Assembly: GCA_030762935.1 (NCBI GenBank)
Contig: CM060888.1
Coordinates: forward strand, 116,199,468-116,263,467
Length of the DNA: 64,000 nucleotides
From: Hymenopus coronatus
Lineage: Eukaryota > Arthropoda > Insecta > Mantodea > Hymenopodidae
Direction of reading: 5' to 3'
Of the stretch, positions 1 to 11,588 are shown piece by piece (the first letter of the stretch is position 1; every line of letters starts with the position of its first letter). Position numbers and translations under genes: made by a program. The notes under the pieces are model-generated. The model saw nothing but the letters and a program-made list of their open reading frames with translations, was not told the origin of the DNA and did no database searches.

Positions 1-706
1 AACACGATAACTCAAAAACGAAAAATCGGTAAAATACCAAACTTGGTATTTAAGTTTAGTATCTTCCAGGGATGCGATACGAAGATTTTGAGAAAAATCC
101 CCCCACCCCCAACTACCCTTTACATGGAACTTTTTTCGAAAATTGTGATTTTCTCAAAAATGGCTCTAACGATTTTGATTAAAATTTCGGATATTAAACA
201 TATTTACCTGACAAATGAAATGTTCATCTTGAATTTTCTGGGAATAGCCTTTGAAGAGTAGTTTATTCTGGATGAATTTTACTAAATTGTGAATAACTGC
301 TAAACCGTAAGAGATGGACAAAACCTTACTACACAAAAACTGTAAAGCAGTTTAAAACACACAATTTATGTTATATACATTTTTTTCGTGGAGTTCGTCG
401 TTTTTGTGACATTCCTTATTTTTGGTTTCTGCTATGAAAAACGTATACTTTTCTCATACTGGAACTTGTCAACTCCTATCCATATAAACAAAGGTACTTC
501 ATTGACATAGCAACCAGCTTTTGACTATCACTTTAACCTACGGTTGTCCCTTATTTCGCTTCTACTTACAAGAATGCGAGTAATAAGAATATTTCTGCTA
601 ATTTTTTTCTGATTAGCATAAAGTAAATAGAAGTATAAGCTTTTTAAGAATTATTTGTTGCAGGGATATGGAGAAAGTCATGTGAATGGTACACATCAGA
701 TTTTTT
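1..706 (+). mobile_element. Family H element, 5' end cut by window edge
   Basis: The copy starts after the palindromic head and GT tract, at the 'aactcaaaaacgaaaa' block, and runs to the 3' end, with a tail like GAGAAAGTCATGTG...ACACATCAGA followed by eight T. It carries private variants in the tail (TCGTCGTTTTTGTGACATT, TTCTGCTATGAAAAACGTA) that recur almost unchanged in the copy at 24801-25316, so the two belong to one young subfamily. No coding capacity; a short open frame over the first 260 bases runs through conserved non-coding body. Confidence 0.85.
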
Positions 707-1805
707 TTGTTTGCTTTAATGTAGCTGCAGTCTCTTGTTGACCACTTGTATCTACAACAGCTGTGTAACGAAAGCGTATCTGCATACCTTTATCTGGATT
801 GATATGGAATAAACAGAAAAATCAAATTTTCTATGATTAATTTTAGAGGAGAAAAAAAAACTCTTAATGTCCGGGGAACTCATGTGAACATAACACACCA
901 GATTTTAAAATCTAATTTAGGTCTCAACTTGACCCTGCACATAGGCCAACTTGAAAGTGAAGCTTTATCATCAAACCGTATATGTGTTTTGTCTTAAAGT
1001 ACAATAATAAACGTTATCAGAATTATTACAACTCTTGCACCGTTGTGGTACGGAACCAAGGTGTTACTGTATTTTAAAAACCAAGAAAGTATTTTAAAAT
1101 ACATGTTATGTTGATTTGTCCACTTAAATGTCTATACTGCTCTATGTCTGACACGAGACATCCATAGGTATAGTATATTGACGTTTGTGTGCTCTTTGAG
1201 GTTTTCCGTGCCAAAACGTCGTTTCTAAACATTGGAAGATTTAACGTTAATGTTTGGGTAAAAAGAAATACTTACGTGCTATACATGGAGTGATCGTTTT
1301 CCTAAATAGCTCCCTGATTTACGTATAATATGTGGAATGAATTTTTAATTGCATTTTAGTTCCAGTTCTTTCCATAGTTCACTTCGAGGATTTAGTAAGT
1401 TACTCATCGCGGCTTCTGAATTTCGTTTGATAAAAGTCACAGAAGAATGAATGGAACTTTTCCCACTATATTTAATCTAATAGCTTTGCGCTTCATTACA
1501 CTTTTTGACTGGCGGAAATCCATTTTTTGGTAGTTTTGCGTTTTAGCCTAAGATTGCACTGCTTTGTCAGACACGTGCTATAGAATTTGGCAGTTAGTTT
1601 CACACTTGTAGCGTGTTAGCATCGCTGCCGTCTCTTTCAAAACATGTATGAAGCTCCCAGCAGCTAAAAGTTTATATTTTGACGTTTAAAAACAATTTAT
1701 CGACATATTTGCAACATTGCTCTCTTAAGGTGAACCATTACACAGAGAACTTGAAATCATATTTGTATAAATGTGTTAAATATTTTGGTATTTGTAATTT
1801 TGTCA

Positions 1806-1806
<1 letters not shown>
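707..1806. other. AT-rich stretch without recognised genes
   Basis: No long open frame or recognised element. Around 880-915 a phrase like the family H 3' end (ACTCATGTGAACATAACACACCAGA) suggests a small, strongly decayed tail fragment, but nothing upstream matches the body. Confidence 0.5.

Positions 1807-1868
<62 letters not shown>
1807..1868. repeat. (TAA)n microsatellite, about 20 units
   Basis: Uninterrupted TAA repeat. It creates spurious polyasparagine and polyleucine open frames on the two strands. Confidence 0.97.
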
Positions 1869-1997
1869 TTTTAAAGAGAGAAGTTGTTACATCTTTTTGT
1901 GCGGATTTTATGTTTAACTCACCTGAGTTTTTGTTTTGTTGCATATATGATAGGATAATTTATGGCATTTTATTAACTATTAATGATGTCCAACAGC

Positions 1998-2220
1998 CGG
2001 TCCACGTGGCCGCGCTCGCTAAAGTGTCTCGCTTTGGTGCTTCGTGGCGCAGGGGATCGTGGGTTCGAGTCGCGCCTTGGGGATGGGTGTTTATGTGTTT
2101 GTCAAAAATGGAAATCAAAGGAAATTTAGGGAAAAAGGAAAAACAGAGAAATCAGAAAATGGAACATAGTGCTGGAGCCCCGACGACTCCGGATTTAAAA
2201 GAACAGAAACAAAAAACAAA
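1998..2220 (+). mobile_element. tRNA-derived SINE, family A, copy 1
   Basis: The head resembles a tRNA with a B-box-like GTGGGTTCGAGTCGCGC at about 2062-2078 and an upstream block CGCGCTCGCTAAAGTG. The tail contains an imperfect hairpin (CTGGAGCC...GACTCCGG) and ends A-rich. The same order occurs at 29706-29936 (+) and 48940-49156 (-), which defines the family. Pol III transcription from internal A/B boxes is expected from the family type; it is not a functional tRNA because the cloverleaf is not maintained. Confidence 0.75.
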
Positions 2221-4945
2221 GAATATACTAATAATGAAGGAGTTGAATATCGTGTTAATGTCAACAAATTCCTTCTGATTTCGTTTAAGTTAGTTATCGA
2301 GAGGTATTTTGCGCACGATTTTTTAGAATCTGGCAAAATTTATAATCTGCCGTACATATTTCAAAGACTGCCGATTCTTTATTCCCAATCACTTTTTCAA
2401 ACCCTAAAATAAAATGAACTCCCTTTGTTCTGTATACATAAAGCATTTGCATGTCTATAGCATTGGACCATTGGCAGATAAGAATCTACCACATACATTT
2501 TCAACGCTGAAATTTTAATCCATTTGTCGATGATGCTATGGGACCATGATCAAAACCATATCTTACTAGATCATGGGTCGGGAAGGGACATATTTATTCT
2601 TCCGCTGCTTACTGCTGGTTGATGGTAGAGGAATTAAAACACTATCTGCTTTATTTAGATATTTTGGCTTATATTTTACTGAAACTTGACTTTGTTCCAT
2701 TTGTTTTTATTGAAATGATTATCTATTGCATGCTTAAATTGAAATAACAGTTTCATGTATCTCTCTTTTGTTTCAGGTAAGAGACAAGGCGTTCAGCATT
2801 TGCTGTGATATAAGGTGAGCTAACTTAAAATTGCCTTGAAGTTAAATATGGACAGATCCTTTTTAACACTTATGTGTGAAATAAAGATGTGTATATAGGA
2901 CAATGCAGTTAGGTGATGCCCACAAGTTTTATTGAGTATAAGTGTAATATTTATTTAATGTTAAGCTCTGTGATATTGCAGAGAAAACATATTTTCACAT
3001 TAAGCAATGAAACGTTATTCTTTGAACCACAATGTGTTAAGTAAACATGTATTTTTAAAGTAATAATGGTTTATGATAGTGAATTCCATAGCAAAATCGT
3101 AATCCTATAACATCTCCATTTGTAATGTTTATTTAATATAAATTTTCTGTTCTAGAAAAAAAGCTATAAAGTACAGAAAATTTAAAAAAAATAACTTTAC
3201 AAACCTGTATTACGAACAATTACTTTCGTACAGTGTGGGGAAACAAATTGTCATTTAATTTACTTGCTAAGACAGTAAATATACACATTAATTTTTGACA
3301 CATGCTCTCTAAAACAGCTATTGTTAGTAGGTTTCTTTGTTAGTACGGTGTACTCAAAATATTTGGCGGTATAATAAACAAAATACAGACGACATGAGCA
3401 GTCATATTAACTTTAATACTTACCTTACACCTGCAATTATATGCACTGTCTGATACTGCGCCGAGCTTTTGCTGGTAGCAGCTCCAATCTTATGTTTTCT
3501 TGCTCGGATTAAAATTTACTCAGAATGGTCATCAATATTTTCAGTCACAAGCATTTTGTTTAGAAACAGCTTTAGTTTGTTTCCGCCGCTGCTGATGAAA
3601 AGAGCGCAGCAGTCAACTGCAGTCGCTATCTGCAATCAAAATCACCAATACGTCACCACTGCCAAACAGCCAGCTCAATATACATCTTACTAATGCCTTA
3701 CTATGCATCACAAATTGGGAATATACATCAACTGCCCTCTGCATTGCTACTCCGCGCTTTCTGATCTTCAATAATCAGAGCCGCAATCGTCAACAATAAG
3801 AAAACTTCCGCGCCACTGGCAGAATGGAATCACTGGACAGCGCACAGTGCACGGCTGTCTGAGGATTATGGTAGAACTTGCATTAACGGCCAGTGTTTAC
3901 CCTATGGCTCCTATGGCCACTTGCCGAACCCTAATACTACTGTTTACTAGCAACACAAAAGAAGGTACAAAAAAGGCCATTCCACGTTCACTCTTTGTTG
4001 ACGCTGATTGGCGAACAAGCGCTTGCGGTAACCACTCAGCACCTATGTGACAGCCACAAACACCGCACACCAAATCCTAACGCCGATCATACATAGATAC
4101 AAACAAATAAACACACACACACATACCACACCGCCAACAATCCAATCTCCCTTAGCATCCCTAAGTTAACCCAAAAACTGGAAGACATCCAAGCAAACTT
4201 GCACATATGTACAGGATCATCACACGGAAAGTTCATACTGTATAAGACAGACAAAGACAACAAATATAAATAGCTTAGGACAATATTACAGTTGGGACTA
4301 CATCATTTCCACCAGTTTTTGCGCAACGGTCGTTTACATTACCCATCAGCAGGTTTGTCAAGCAGCCCGTCAGACCCTCATCGAAACAACGCAGAAAACC
4401 AGCATCGAGTATGCAAATTTCTCTCACTATCCTAAATACAATTTCCACTGAGCTTCATTCGGAAAGTCAACTGCACAATAGTTGCATATAGAAAATAATT
4501 TCACTTACATATGTTGACCTCCTGACTCCGCCGAACCCTGGGTCAAGCCCGTCTCCCATCCTTTGAGTTACCAGCATTCTCTTACTTGAAATTCCCAGAT
4601 GCAAAGAGCCAAATAATACCATGAATGTCTGCAATTACTTCACTCAACCAATTTCCTCTATGCCATACCTTCTCCTTTTCATTCTTCACTTATACTCTTT
4701 GTTTTCTCTCCTCGCTACCTCCAAAAACATAATAACAGGGCACGCAACAGCTCTCAGGATGCTCAGGTTTGCATATCGGAACTTCTACACACCCTGAGAA
4801 AAGGTTGCGGAACACAATCTTTATTTCAGCCGCAAATAGAACAAAAAAGTTGGGTTAATGAAAGGTATATGTTTCACCGCAGCACTAAAAAGGTCCCCTT
4901 CTTTCCTTGCATTATATATAAAACACAGGATTTTTTTTTGGATAG
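2221..4945. other. Unassigned non-coding DNA
   Basis: No convincing protein homology in six frames. It holds a candidate micro-exon (2777-2814, listed separately). From about 3430 the base composition becomes less AT-rich, and 4040-4270 is strikingly G-poor and A/C-rich on this strand with a short (CA)n run near 4110. The short open frames at 3469-3693 and 3847-4050 match no family I recognise. Confidence 0.5.
2777..2814 (+). other. Candidate 38-nt micro-exon
   Basis: A pyrimidine-rich tract ending TTTGTTTCAG (acceptor, AG at 2775-2776) is followed by 38 nt and a good donor, GTGAGC, at 2815. One of three frames is open (VRDKAFSICCDI). The other two contain stops. Strong splice signals at this spacing also occur by chance in 64 kb, so this is only a pointer to a possible host gene with very long introns on this strand. 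Confidence 0.2.
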
Positions 4946-5156
4946 TACTTAACGCCCGCTTTTACTACTTGTGGCACCGTAAGCGATGCCACTGATTATA
5001 CGTGGAATGAAGATGGAGCTCCGGAGGAATGAGATGGTGGGGGAAACCGGAGAAGCCGGAGAAAATCCACCACAAATCTCACATGCGGTCGATTGGGACC
5101 GAACCCGGGCTGTCTAGGTGAGAGATGAATGGTCTAACCACTCGGCCACGGCGCGG
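4946..5156 (-). mobile_element. tRNA-derived SINE, family B, copy 1
   Basis: Read on the minus strand, it begins CCGCGCCGTGGCCGAGTGG (A-box region of a Leu/Ser-type tRNA) and has a B-box-like GGGTTCGGTCCC, then the body block TTTCTCCGGCTTCTCCGG, and ends near GCGGGCGTTAAG. Complete head and body. At least six other copies lie in the window (31.4, 34.3, 36.4, 44.3, 50.0, 57.3 kb). Confidence 0.88.
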
Positions 5157-5423
5157 CAGTATATTGAATACACAAAAATAAGTTTATGCATATATTAACT
5201 CTTGTACAAGTATAATTTCCATTAAACATATTTTTAAGTGCCTATAGGTAAATACTAACAAAGCGTGATTATTTGTAAATTGCAAGTTCAAGAGTTTAAA
5301 TAAACTCCATAACTTTTATCAAGAATATTTATTAAATCTAATTTTGAATTGTATTATGATTTTAGGAGCATACCTACTTATTATGTTCATTTTTAAAAAC
5401 ATGTGTTTTACACCGTTTGAAGG

Positions 5424-5674
5424 GAAATGAAAGGGTCACATCCTATGAGTGTCCCTTCCATTCAACTGAACAAGTTTGCCCTTCTGTATTTGAACAGAAA
5501 CACCAGGTGGAAGTGGTGCTGGCGTACGAATGCGACTGATGACGTCATCGGTTCAATTAATATTTTTACCCATTGCTCCCGTTTTGGCCTCTACATCCGC
5601 AGTGCGCTCTAGTGATGAGCTTTATAATTAATGGGCCGCGCCATTTGGCTTGCTCGCAAGGTCCCTTTCATTTC
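5424..5674. mobile_element. Candidate MITE with 14-bp terminal inverted repeats
   Basis: GAAATGAAAGGGTC at 5424-5437 is the inverted complement (13/14) of GTCCCTTTCATTTC at 5661-5674. The 250-bp interval is less AT-rich than its flanks and carries a perfect palindrome GATGACGTCATC at 5538-5549, which includes a consensus CRE (TGACGTCA). No clear target-site duplication was found, and no second copy was seen in the window, so the call rests on the inverted repeats alone. Confidence 0.4.
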
Positions 5675-6410
5675 ATACGCATGCAATAAAAAAATCGTTC
5701 ATATTTGGCTTAAAAAGGATATGATATTCTGAAAATGAATATTTTATTGCTATTTGATGCTGAATGTTTTGCTTTGAAATGTTATTGAAACCATTAATTC
5801 ATTTCAGCTAATATATGCATTTGGATAGCGTGCAGAAAAGCTGTTGGTTTATAGGTGTTATAGGTGAATGTTACGATATTTCAGTAACAAAATTGTGAGT
5901 AAAAGATAGTAGATAAACCTCATTGGGTTAGGATTCAAAGTCCTCACGGTAGCACCTTTTCTTGCATTTTAGAGGTAAACTCAAATACATGCTTACTTTT
6001 GCTCATATTAACTTAACTTTATTTTCTGTAACTTCTATATGGGTAGGTATGCTAATCCTACTGTACCTTAATTATATACACATACAATATTATTATGACT
6101 TTTTCATGAAACAAACATTAAAATAATAAAATATAAAGAGTTTAAAGACTATTTTTATTTTATATTACACAAAACTGCCTGAGACATTGAAACAGCAGCC
6201 ATTGTGAGTATAACAATTAAGACATAAAAGTTATAATAATTATATAGATACTAAGGTGACGTAGAAACTAGTTATAAAACGAAAACCATAATAACTGAGG
6301 CGCTGTTGATGGAAGAGCAAACTATATTGAGAAAATAAAGGAAAAACATCTGTAATGGCAGAATCTTCTCTTCCTTCCCCCCCCCCCTCCCATATCTCAA
6401 ATAATAGAAA
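5675..6410. other. AT-rich stretch, nothing recognised
   Basis: No element, long frame or structured repeat seen, apart from a C-run at about 6379-6388. Confidence 0.6.
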
Positions 6411-6419
6411 ATAGGGTAT

Positions 6420-6560
6420 ACTTTTGCAATGCCTATGGCATTTGTAGACTTAGAGAAAGCGTTTAATACATTCAAAAAATAGAATATATATTTGCAATAT
6501 TTGCAGACTTAGTGAAGGCACTTAATTCACTCAGCAGAGAAAAACTTGAAGCATAATACT
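6420..6560 (+). pseudogene. LINE reverse transcriptase scrap (DLEKAF motif, twice)
   Basis: Translation gives MAFVDLEKAFNT, the RT motif A region of non-LTR retrotransposons (usual form 'FVDLEKAFDTV'). After a stop follows a second, related phrase, FADLVKALNSLSREKL. This looks like a small local duplication of a decayed LINE. It may belong with the downstream LINE remnant at 8140-8890, but intervening sequence and many stops prevent joining them with confidence. Confidence 0.45.
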
Positions 6561-7264
6561 AGCAATAGAAATATTAACATATTTACAAAATAGGATACAT
6601 TTATATGAAAAATGCAAGAATAAAGCTATGTTTGGTAATCAGTGAGGATTACGAAGAAAGTCCTACAAAGTGTGCTGTATTTTTCCTGCTTAAATATGGG
6701 AGTCACAGCTGAGAACACTTAAGAGAGTGAATCTACCTATAAATATTCCAATTTTGCAAATATAACAAGGATCCTCCGCGAGAACAGATCCTAAGGAGGC
6801 ATTTTTAAACTGCATGAAATCATTCAAAAATATTTGATGTCGGAATGGAAAGCTTTTGCTAATCCACCCAATTTATTATTGTTTACCTGTCGTCCAAGAA
6901 ATTCTTCAGACCAACACTGACCGATGCAGAACTTTGTGGGGAGAAAAAGGAGAACATGTGCCCGACCTAACAATATTCAGAAAGAAACTCAACATTAAGA
7001 AACCTAACTGGATTGCCAATGGTATAGAATATGACATCACCAAGAAAATAACGTGAAATCCTGCAGCTGTTAAAAAACAATAATAGCTAAGTAAAATGAA
7101 TAAAATTATATGAAAATACGACCATATACTTTATTGTATGAATTGCGAAGTTTAGGTAACAACATAATACCAGAAAGACTGGTCCAAGCAGTAAAAATAA
7201 CTATATCGATAGATAACATACTACCAAAAATTATATCAGAATTACAGTGTCAGCAGGACATGGC
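6561..7264 (+). other. Decayed retroelement-like DNA, unassigned
   Basis: Short open frames at 6856-7056 and 7110-7352 read like protein without a family I can name with certainty. The second starts with a phrase (LLYELRSLGNNIIPERLV) faintly like the capsid region of Gypsy-type gag. Stops break every frame, so at best these are fragments. Confidence 0.25.
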
Positions 7265-7400
7265 GTCGGTCTGGGTGGCTCAGTTGGTTAAGCGCTGGCC
7301 TTCCGATCCCAAGAGCACTGGTTCAAACCTAATCCTGAGCGATGGCTTTTAAGTGTGCTGACATGATCCTGGTAATTGAAAGCGTCATTTACACTTAAAT
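7265..7400 (+). mobile_element. tRNA-derived SINE, family D, copy 1
   Basis: GGGTGGCTCAGTTGGTTAAG is an A-box-containing tRNA D-arm, and CTGGTTCAAACCT is a B-box-like segment. The non-tRNA part follows (GTGCTGACATGATCCTGGTAA). A second copy with the same order lies at 62041-62200. Confidence 0.7.
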
Positions 7401-8139
7401 ACTTATTCTGAGTAAGCGACCAAACCTTGTGTATGCATTAATGATATTTACCAGAGTTTCTATTTTCGGTCCAGAATCTAAATATCAGTTTGCTGTGCTA
7501 TACAAAATGTTATAGTTTATTATACTAATTATTTATTTTGGTTTTGTTGCTTCATTTATTCGAAGAGCAAGCATTTATAAGTTATTTAAATATAATATTG
7601 TATATAATGTCTTTTTTATAATTTTATTGTTCATTTGTGTTTTAATTTCTGGGGTTTAATAGACCTTTGACTTTAGAAACAACTAACTGGGGTCTGTATA
7701 GTTTTATTAGCAAACACCTTCCCCATTCACTGGGAAATTTACACTTCTATATTTTATGGAAGGTAGGTAATATTTCTAATTCATGAAAAATAACCCCTTT
7801 CAACAGGTAATCGAACCTCGGAATTCCAAAAGAACAATGACAGTTGAACTAAACTAATCTACTCGGCGTGATTGTTTCAGCATCTTCAGATGATATTGCT
7901 TCTACTCTTTGTATATGAATAGAAATATGTGTCTGGTCGACAGTTTCTAATAGATTTCCAATAAATTTCAGAAAAAATAATACGATGGTTATGTAAGATA
8001 CATGCTTTCCAATTCTTTCTCCGTCCAAAGATCAACCAACTTTTAATATGTAGAAATTCTGGGTGTTTTCTATGAAGAATTTCAATACATGCTACTTCAT
8101 TTGCTTACAAATAATAGTTTAGTATAAAGCTGCAAACGA
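7401..8139. other. AT-rich stretch, nothing recognised
   Basis: No coding potential seen. It may include degraded LINE sequence upstream of the RT motifs at 8140, but no motif supports this. Confidence 0.4.
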
Positions 8140-8890
8140 ACATAATTCTAATTTGATAACAATGTTAAATACAAGATTACGTCAAGGACGGGGATTCCAT
8201 GTGGAGCCCCTCCTCTTTTGTTTCACGTTTACATAAATAAAATTCTGGAAGTGTTCAAATTAAAGTAGCCAAGAGGTATACACCTGGGAAGAAATAAATA
8301 TATCAAGACTATACTATCTCTAGGTCAGTCAAGAAGATGACATCGAGTAATATAAGAAAGCTAAATAGAATGTTAAAATAATATAACATGGAAATAACTT
8401 GTAATAAGACAAAAGTATTACCGTTGGAGGAAAGCAAAAATAGTGATAGACGAATGGAATATTGAACAGACGAATATTTTAAAATTTCTGGGATATACTG
8501 AAACTTACTATAAAGTTAATTCAGATTAATAAGAGAATATACAGTAACACAACAGCAGAAATAGAATTACAAGAAAACAGTTTGGCAGAAATGTGACTAA
8601 GGTTTTGTAAATTAAATTTAATAATGACAATTGCTTTTTTCATGCAAGTCATGATTTGAAAAGGTAGAGGCAATAGCCGGGATTTGAACCAAGGATCTCC
8701 AAATAGACGAGAACTAGGAGAGTTAGCTGGATTTTTCAACCTGACTCCACCTTTCTAGATTTCATAATGTTCCATCAAAGACTGAACTGTTGTAAGAACC
8801 CAGGATGGAAAACGAATTGAAATGCAAAATGCGGTTCTTCAGATCAGTGGAATAAGGTGATATCAAAAGAAAAAAAAAGAAGTAGGGAAA
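8140..8890 (+). pseudogene. LINE reverse transcriptase remnant
   Basis: Frames switch repeatedly, but the order of RT blocks is recognisable. First comes NTRLRQGRG...PLLF (usual 'T.GLRQGD.LSPLLF', around 8165-8220). Then comes a corrupted DD box area, then YNMEITCNKTKVLPL around 8388-8435 (usual 'MEIN..KTKVM'), then INKRIYSNTTAEIE near 8520-8570. The phrase RMENELKCKMRFFR at about 8803-8844 fits the region after RT. A tRNA-like SINE sits inside on the minus strand (8655-8757) and a family H copy follows directly. RTE/jockey-like non-LTR type is my best guess. Confidence 0.6.
8655..8757 (-). mobile_element. tRNA-derived SINE fragment inside the LINE
   Basis: On the minus strand the order is GGTGGAGTCAGGTTGAAAAA, then TTAGCTGGATT, then a B box CCTTGGTTCAAATCCCGG, then the tail. 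The surrounding LINE frame resumes after it, so it is an insertion. It is not clearly a member of families A-E. Confidence 0.5.
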
Positions 8891-8897
8891 TAAGATA

Positions 8898-9751
8898 CAA
8901 AATCTGATGAGTTCCATTCACATGACTTTCTCTACATTTCTTTATCAAAGTATTGTTAAAAGCTTATGCTTTTTACTTCATACTAATGGAGAAAAAATTA
9001 GCAGAACTAGTCTTATTACTTACTTCCATGCAAGTAGAAGGGACTAAAGTATTAGTAAAAAGCTGCTTGCCATGCGATTGACGTTCCTTTGTTTCTATGG
9101 ACAGGTGTTGACAAACACCCGTATGAGAAAAGTATGTTTTTAAAGCTGAAACGTATAACAAGGAATATCTCAGAAACAATCCACCCCACGAAAAAGTGTA
9201 TATAAGATAAATTGTGTGTTCTAACGAGATCTGCATTTTCTTTTAAGTGTGCTTCTGTCCATCTCTTACGGTTTGATAGTTAAACAAAATGCCGAAAAAT
9301 TCATCCAGAATAAAAGTAGTCTTCAGAGGCTATTCACAGCATATTCAAGATAAATATTTTGTTTGTCTTTAATATCCGACATTTTAATCAAAATTGTTAG
9401 AGCAATTGTTGAGAAAATCAACATTTTCCAAAATTTGTCCATGAAATGGATAGTTGGGTTGGGGATTGATTGTCTTTAAAATCTTCGGGTCGCATCCTTA
9501 GAAGATACTGAACTTAAATCCCAAGCTTGGTATTTAACGAGCTTTTTGTTTTGGAGCTATGCTGTTCACAGACACATGCACACATAAACACACACACAAA
9601 TGCCCACACGTGGACCTTTTTCCAAAATTGCTTGTTTTGGATTCAGGGGGATCCAAAACATGTATTTCCGCTGAAATTTCGGTATCGAATTTTTGGGTGT
9701 ACTACAATACCTTCTCTATACGCTATGTACATAGTACGTGTAGAGAAAGTA
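8898..9751 (-). mobile_element. Family H element, near full length, inserted in the LINE
   Basis: Left end is the reversed 3' hairpin (TCTGATGAGTTCCATTCACATGACTTTCTCTAC, read in pieces). Right end is the palindromic head (ATGTACATAGTAC...TAGAGAAAGT). The GT tract is seen as (CA)n around 9572-9603. LINE-like sequence flanks it on both sides (8800-8890 and 9815-9935), so the copy landed in an existing LINE. Confidence 0.9.
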
Positions 9752-9814
9752 AAATTAAACAAAGAATATAACTGATGAAATTAAGTAATAACACAAAAGA
9801 ATTGCCAAAGACAG

Positions 9815-9935
9815 ACTACCGTGTGAAGCATATTTTTATCAACCCGATGGAAAACGTGATCTGAGTCCCTAAGAAGAAGATGGAAGGATGCAATTAGCCA
9901 TAGCCCATTCTTGAAAGAAAGAAGAATAGCAATTT
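9815..9935 (+). pseudogene. LINE ORF2 C-terminal scrap
   Basis: The phrase PDGKRDLSP...EEDGRMQ and, in the neighbouring frame, RRRWKDAISHSPFLKERR correspond to the common LINE C-terminal pattern 'GRRPRGRPRKRWKD'. It probably continues the RT remnant at 8140-8890 beyond the inserted family H copy. Frameshifted. Confidence 0.45.
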
Positions 9936-11134
9936 CAAACGATAAATACAGCAATAGCTATTAAGACTGTATACAAATATTACAAATATCTCACTAAATG
10001 TGTAAAAATAAAAATGCAGAGATTAACCTGAAGAAGTCTTAGCCCAGAAATGAATTGCAAGGCTTTACAGAATGTGACCTATTAACGCCATTTACAATGA
10101 AAGATTAAAATGGGCAAATACTGAGCATTGCTCGTGAAATACTAACTGCTAACGTATGCAGAAGTGAGGAAAGGGAGCTCAACACAAATCACGTAAGAGT
10201 TATAGGGGGAAAGTTTGGAATCATGAGGTATGCGATGCTATCTGCTGAGTAATAGGGTCACGTACGGAGCCAAAATCACCTTGCACCTTTGCTTCATACT
10301 TACCTTTGTACTCTAGCATCACTGTAATAAACATCCCCCTTCCTGCAAATTACAGAAATCAATTTCCACCAAGTGTTTGGAGAGCGTGCCTGCTGATATG
10401 CATCTGGATGGGGAACAATGGGGAACGCATTTGTGGTTTTTTCACTCCGTCGCCCTCAACAATTGCCTTCCAGGTTGGCGAGAAAAGATCGTCATATTAT
10501 GTGAGGACTTTACCCTTCCAACCAATCAATTCCAGGAATTTAAATTATAAAAATCATCGCAAATCCGAACATTTGAGATTTTACCTTGATGACTAATCCA
10601 ATTTGCTTTTTGTACATCTTTTTGAATAATTATCTGAACTTGTTTTGTTTTTCTCTTTCCTCATAATCACTAAGTTTTACCTTCTTTTTATTTCAAACAG
10701 TTACCAACTCTTCTGAAGAGAACAGTTACTAACAGCAATTGAGGAAATTGCTAAATTTCAAAATTATTCATTGAAAAATAGATATGTTTTCGAAATTATC
10801 GCTATTCTTTTAATTGCTGGTGTTAATTTCAGCATTAGCATCATATTGGATAGTTTTACATTATTGTTTTGATAATAGTAATAACGTTATTTATAATAAG
10901 GTATATTCATAGCGTATAAGGTATGTAATTTAGCAACCGGCTTAGAACCATATTAACCAGACTAAATAAAGCACATAAATACAGTCAATGCACTATGATA
11001 GAAATATGTATATCCCTGTGACTTGGAAAGGCAAATAACAGAGTTTCTTGAGTTCAGTTCTTGGATTTACCTATATTGTATATTTAAAAGATTTTTCACC
11101 TGCAGTAGGAGCCCTGTTTACCTTATGATACTTT
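9936..11134. other. Unassigned AT-rich DNA
   Basis: The region at 10260-10600 is slightly less AT-rich and has an open frame of 96 codons (10306-10596), but its translation matches no family I recognise and it lacks motif structure. Nothing else seen. Confidence 0.5.
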
Positions 11135-11340
11135 TCCGGCTGGGACGGGGAATTTTTCCCTAAACACATTATTCCCTCTCTCCCATAGAATCTGGAAGTA
11201 TAGATGTGAGATGTGTTCAGTAATATAAACTTTTCTAACCTAATGTGCTGAACCTAGAGTTTCATAAGTCAAATAAGTAAAATGGTCAATATATGACCAT
11301 TGAAGTTAAAGGGGGGCTATACAAATGAAACAATAAAAAA
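11135..11340 (+). mobile_element. SINE family E body, headless copy
   Basis: It shares with 23247-23520 the blocks GGGGAATTTTTC, ATTCCCTCTCTCCCATAGAA, TCTGGAAGTATAG, and the terminal GAAGTTAAAGGGGGGCTAT...AAATGAAA followed by A-rich tail. The tRNA-like head is missing or unrecognisable. Confidence 0.65.
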
Positions 11341-11392
11341 CGCTATAAAGTATATAACAAATATAAAGTAATTCATCATGAATTACTGCGCA

Positions 11393-11393
11393 C

Positions 11394-11433
<40 letters not shown>
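11393..11433. repeat. (AAT)n microsatellite
   Basis: Pure AAT array. With the (TTA)n array at 11519-11588 it forms complementary arms about 85 bp apart that could fold into a hairpin. Confidence 0.95.
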
Positions 11434-11434
<1 letters not shown>

Positions 11435-11518
11435 GTAAAAATTCTTGATGAATTACTCTATATTTGCTTTAGAAGTACTTCACTCGCGTATGTTATCAGT
11501 CACGTATATTATATGTTA

Positions 11519-11588
<70 letters not shown>
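11519..11588. repeat. (TTA)n microsatellite, about 23 units
   Basis: Pure TTA array, inverted relative to the AAT array just upstream. Confidence 0.97.

Noticed and set aside
1738..1944. Open frame with poly-Leu/poly-Asn
   Set aside because: Frame exists only because a (TAA)n microsatellite has no stops in these phases. Same for frames over 11378-11681, 36597-37083 and 37092-37418.
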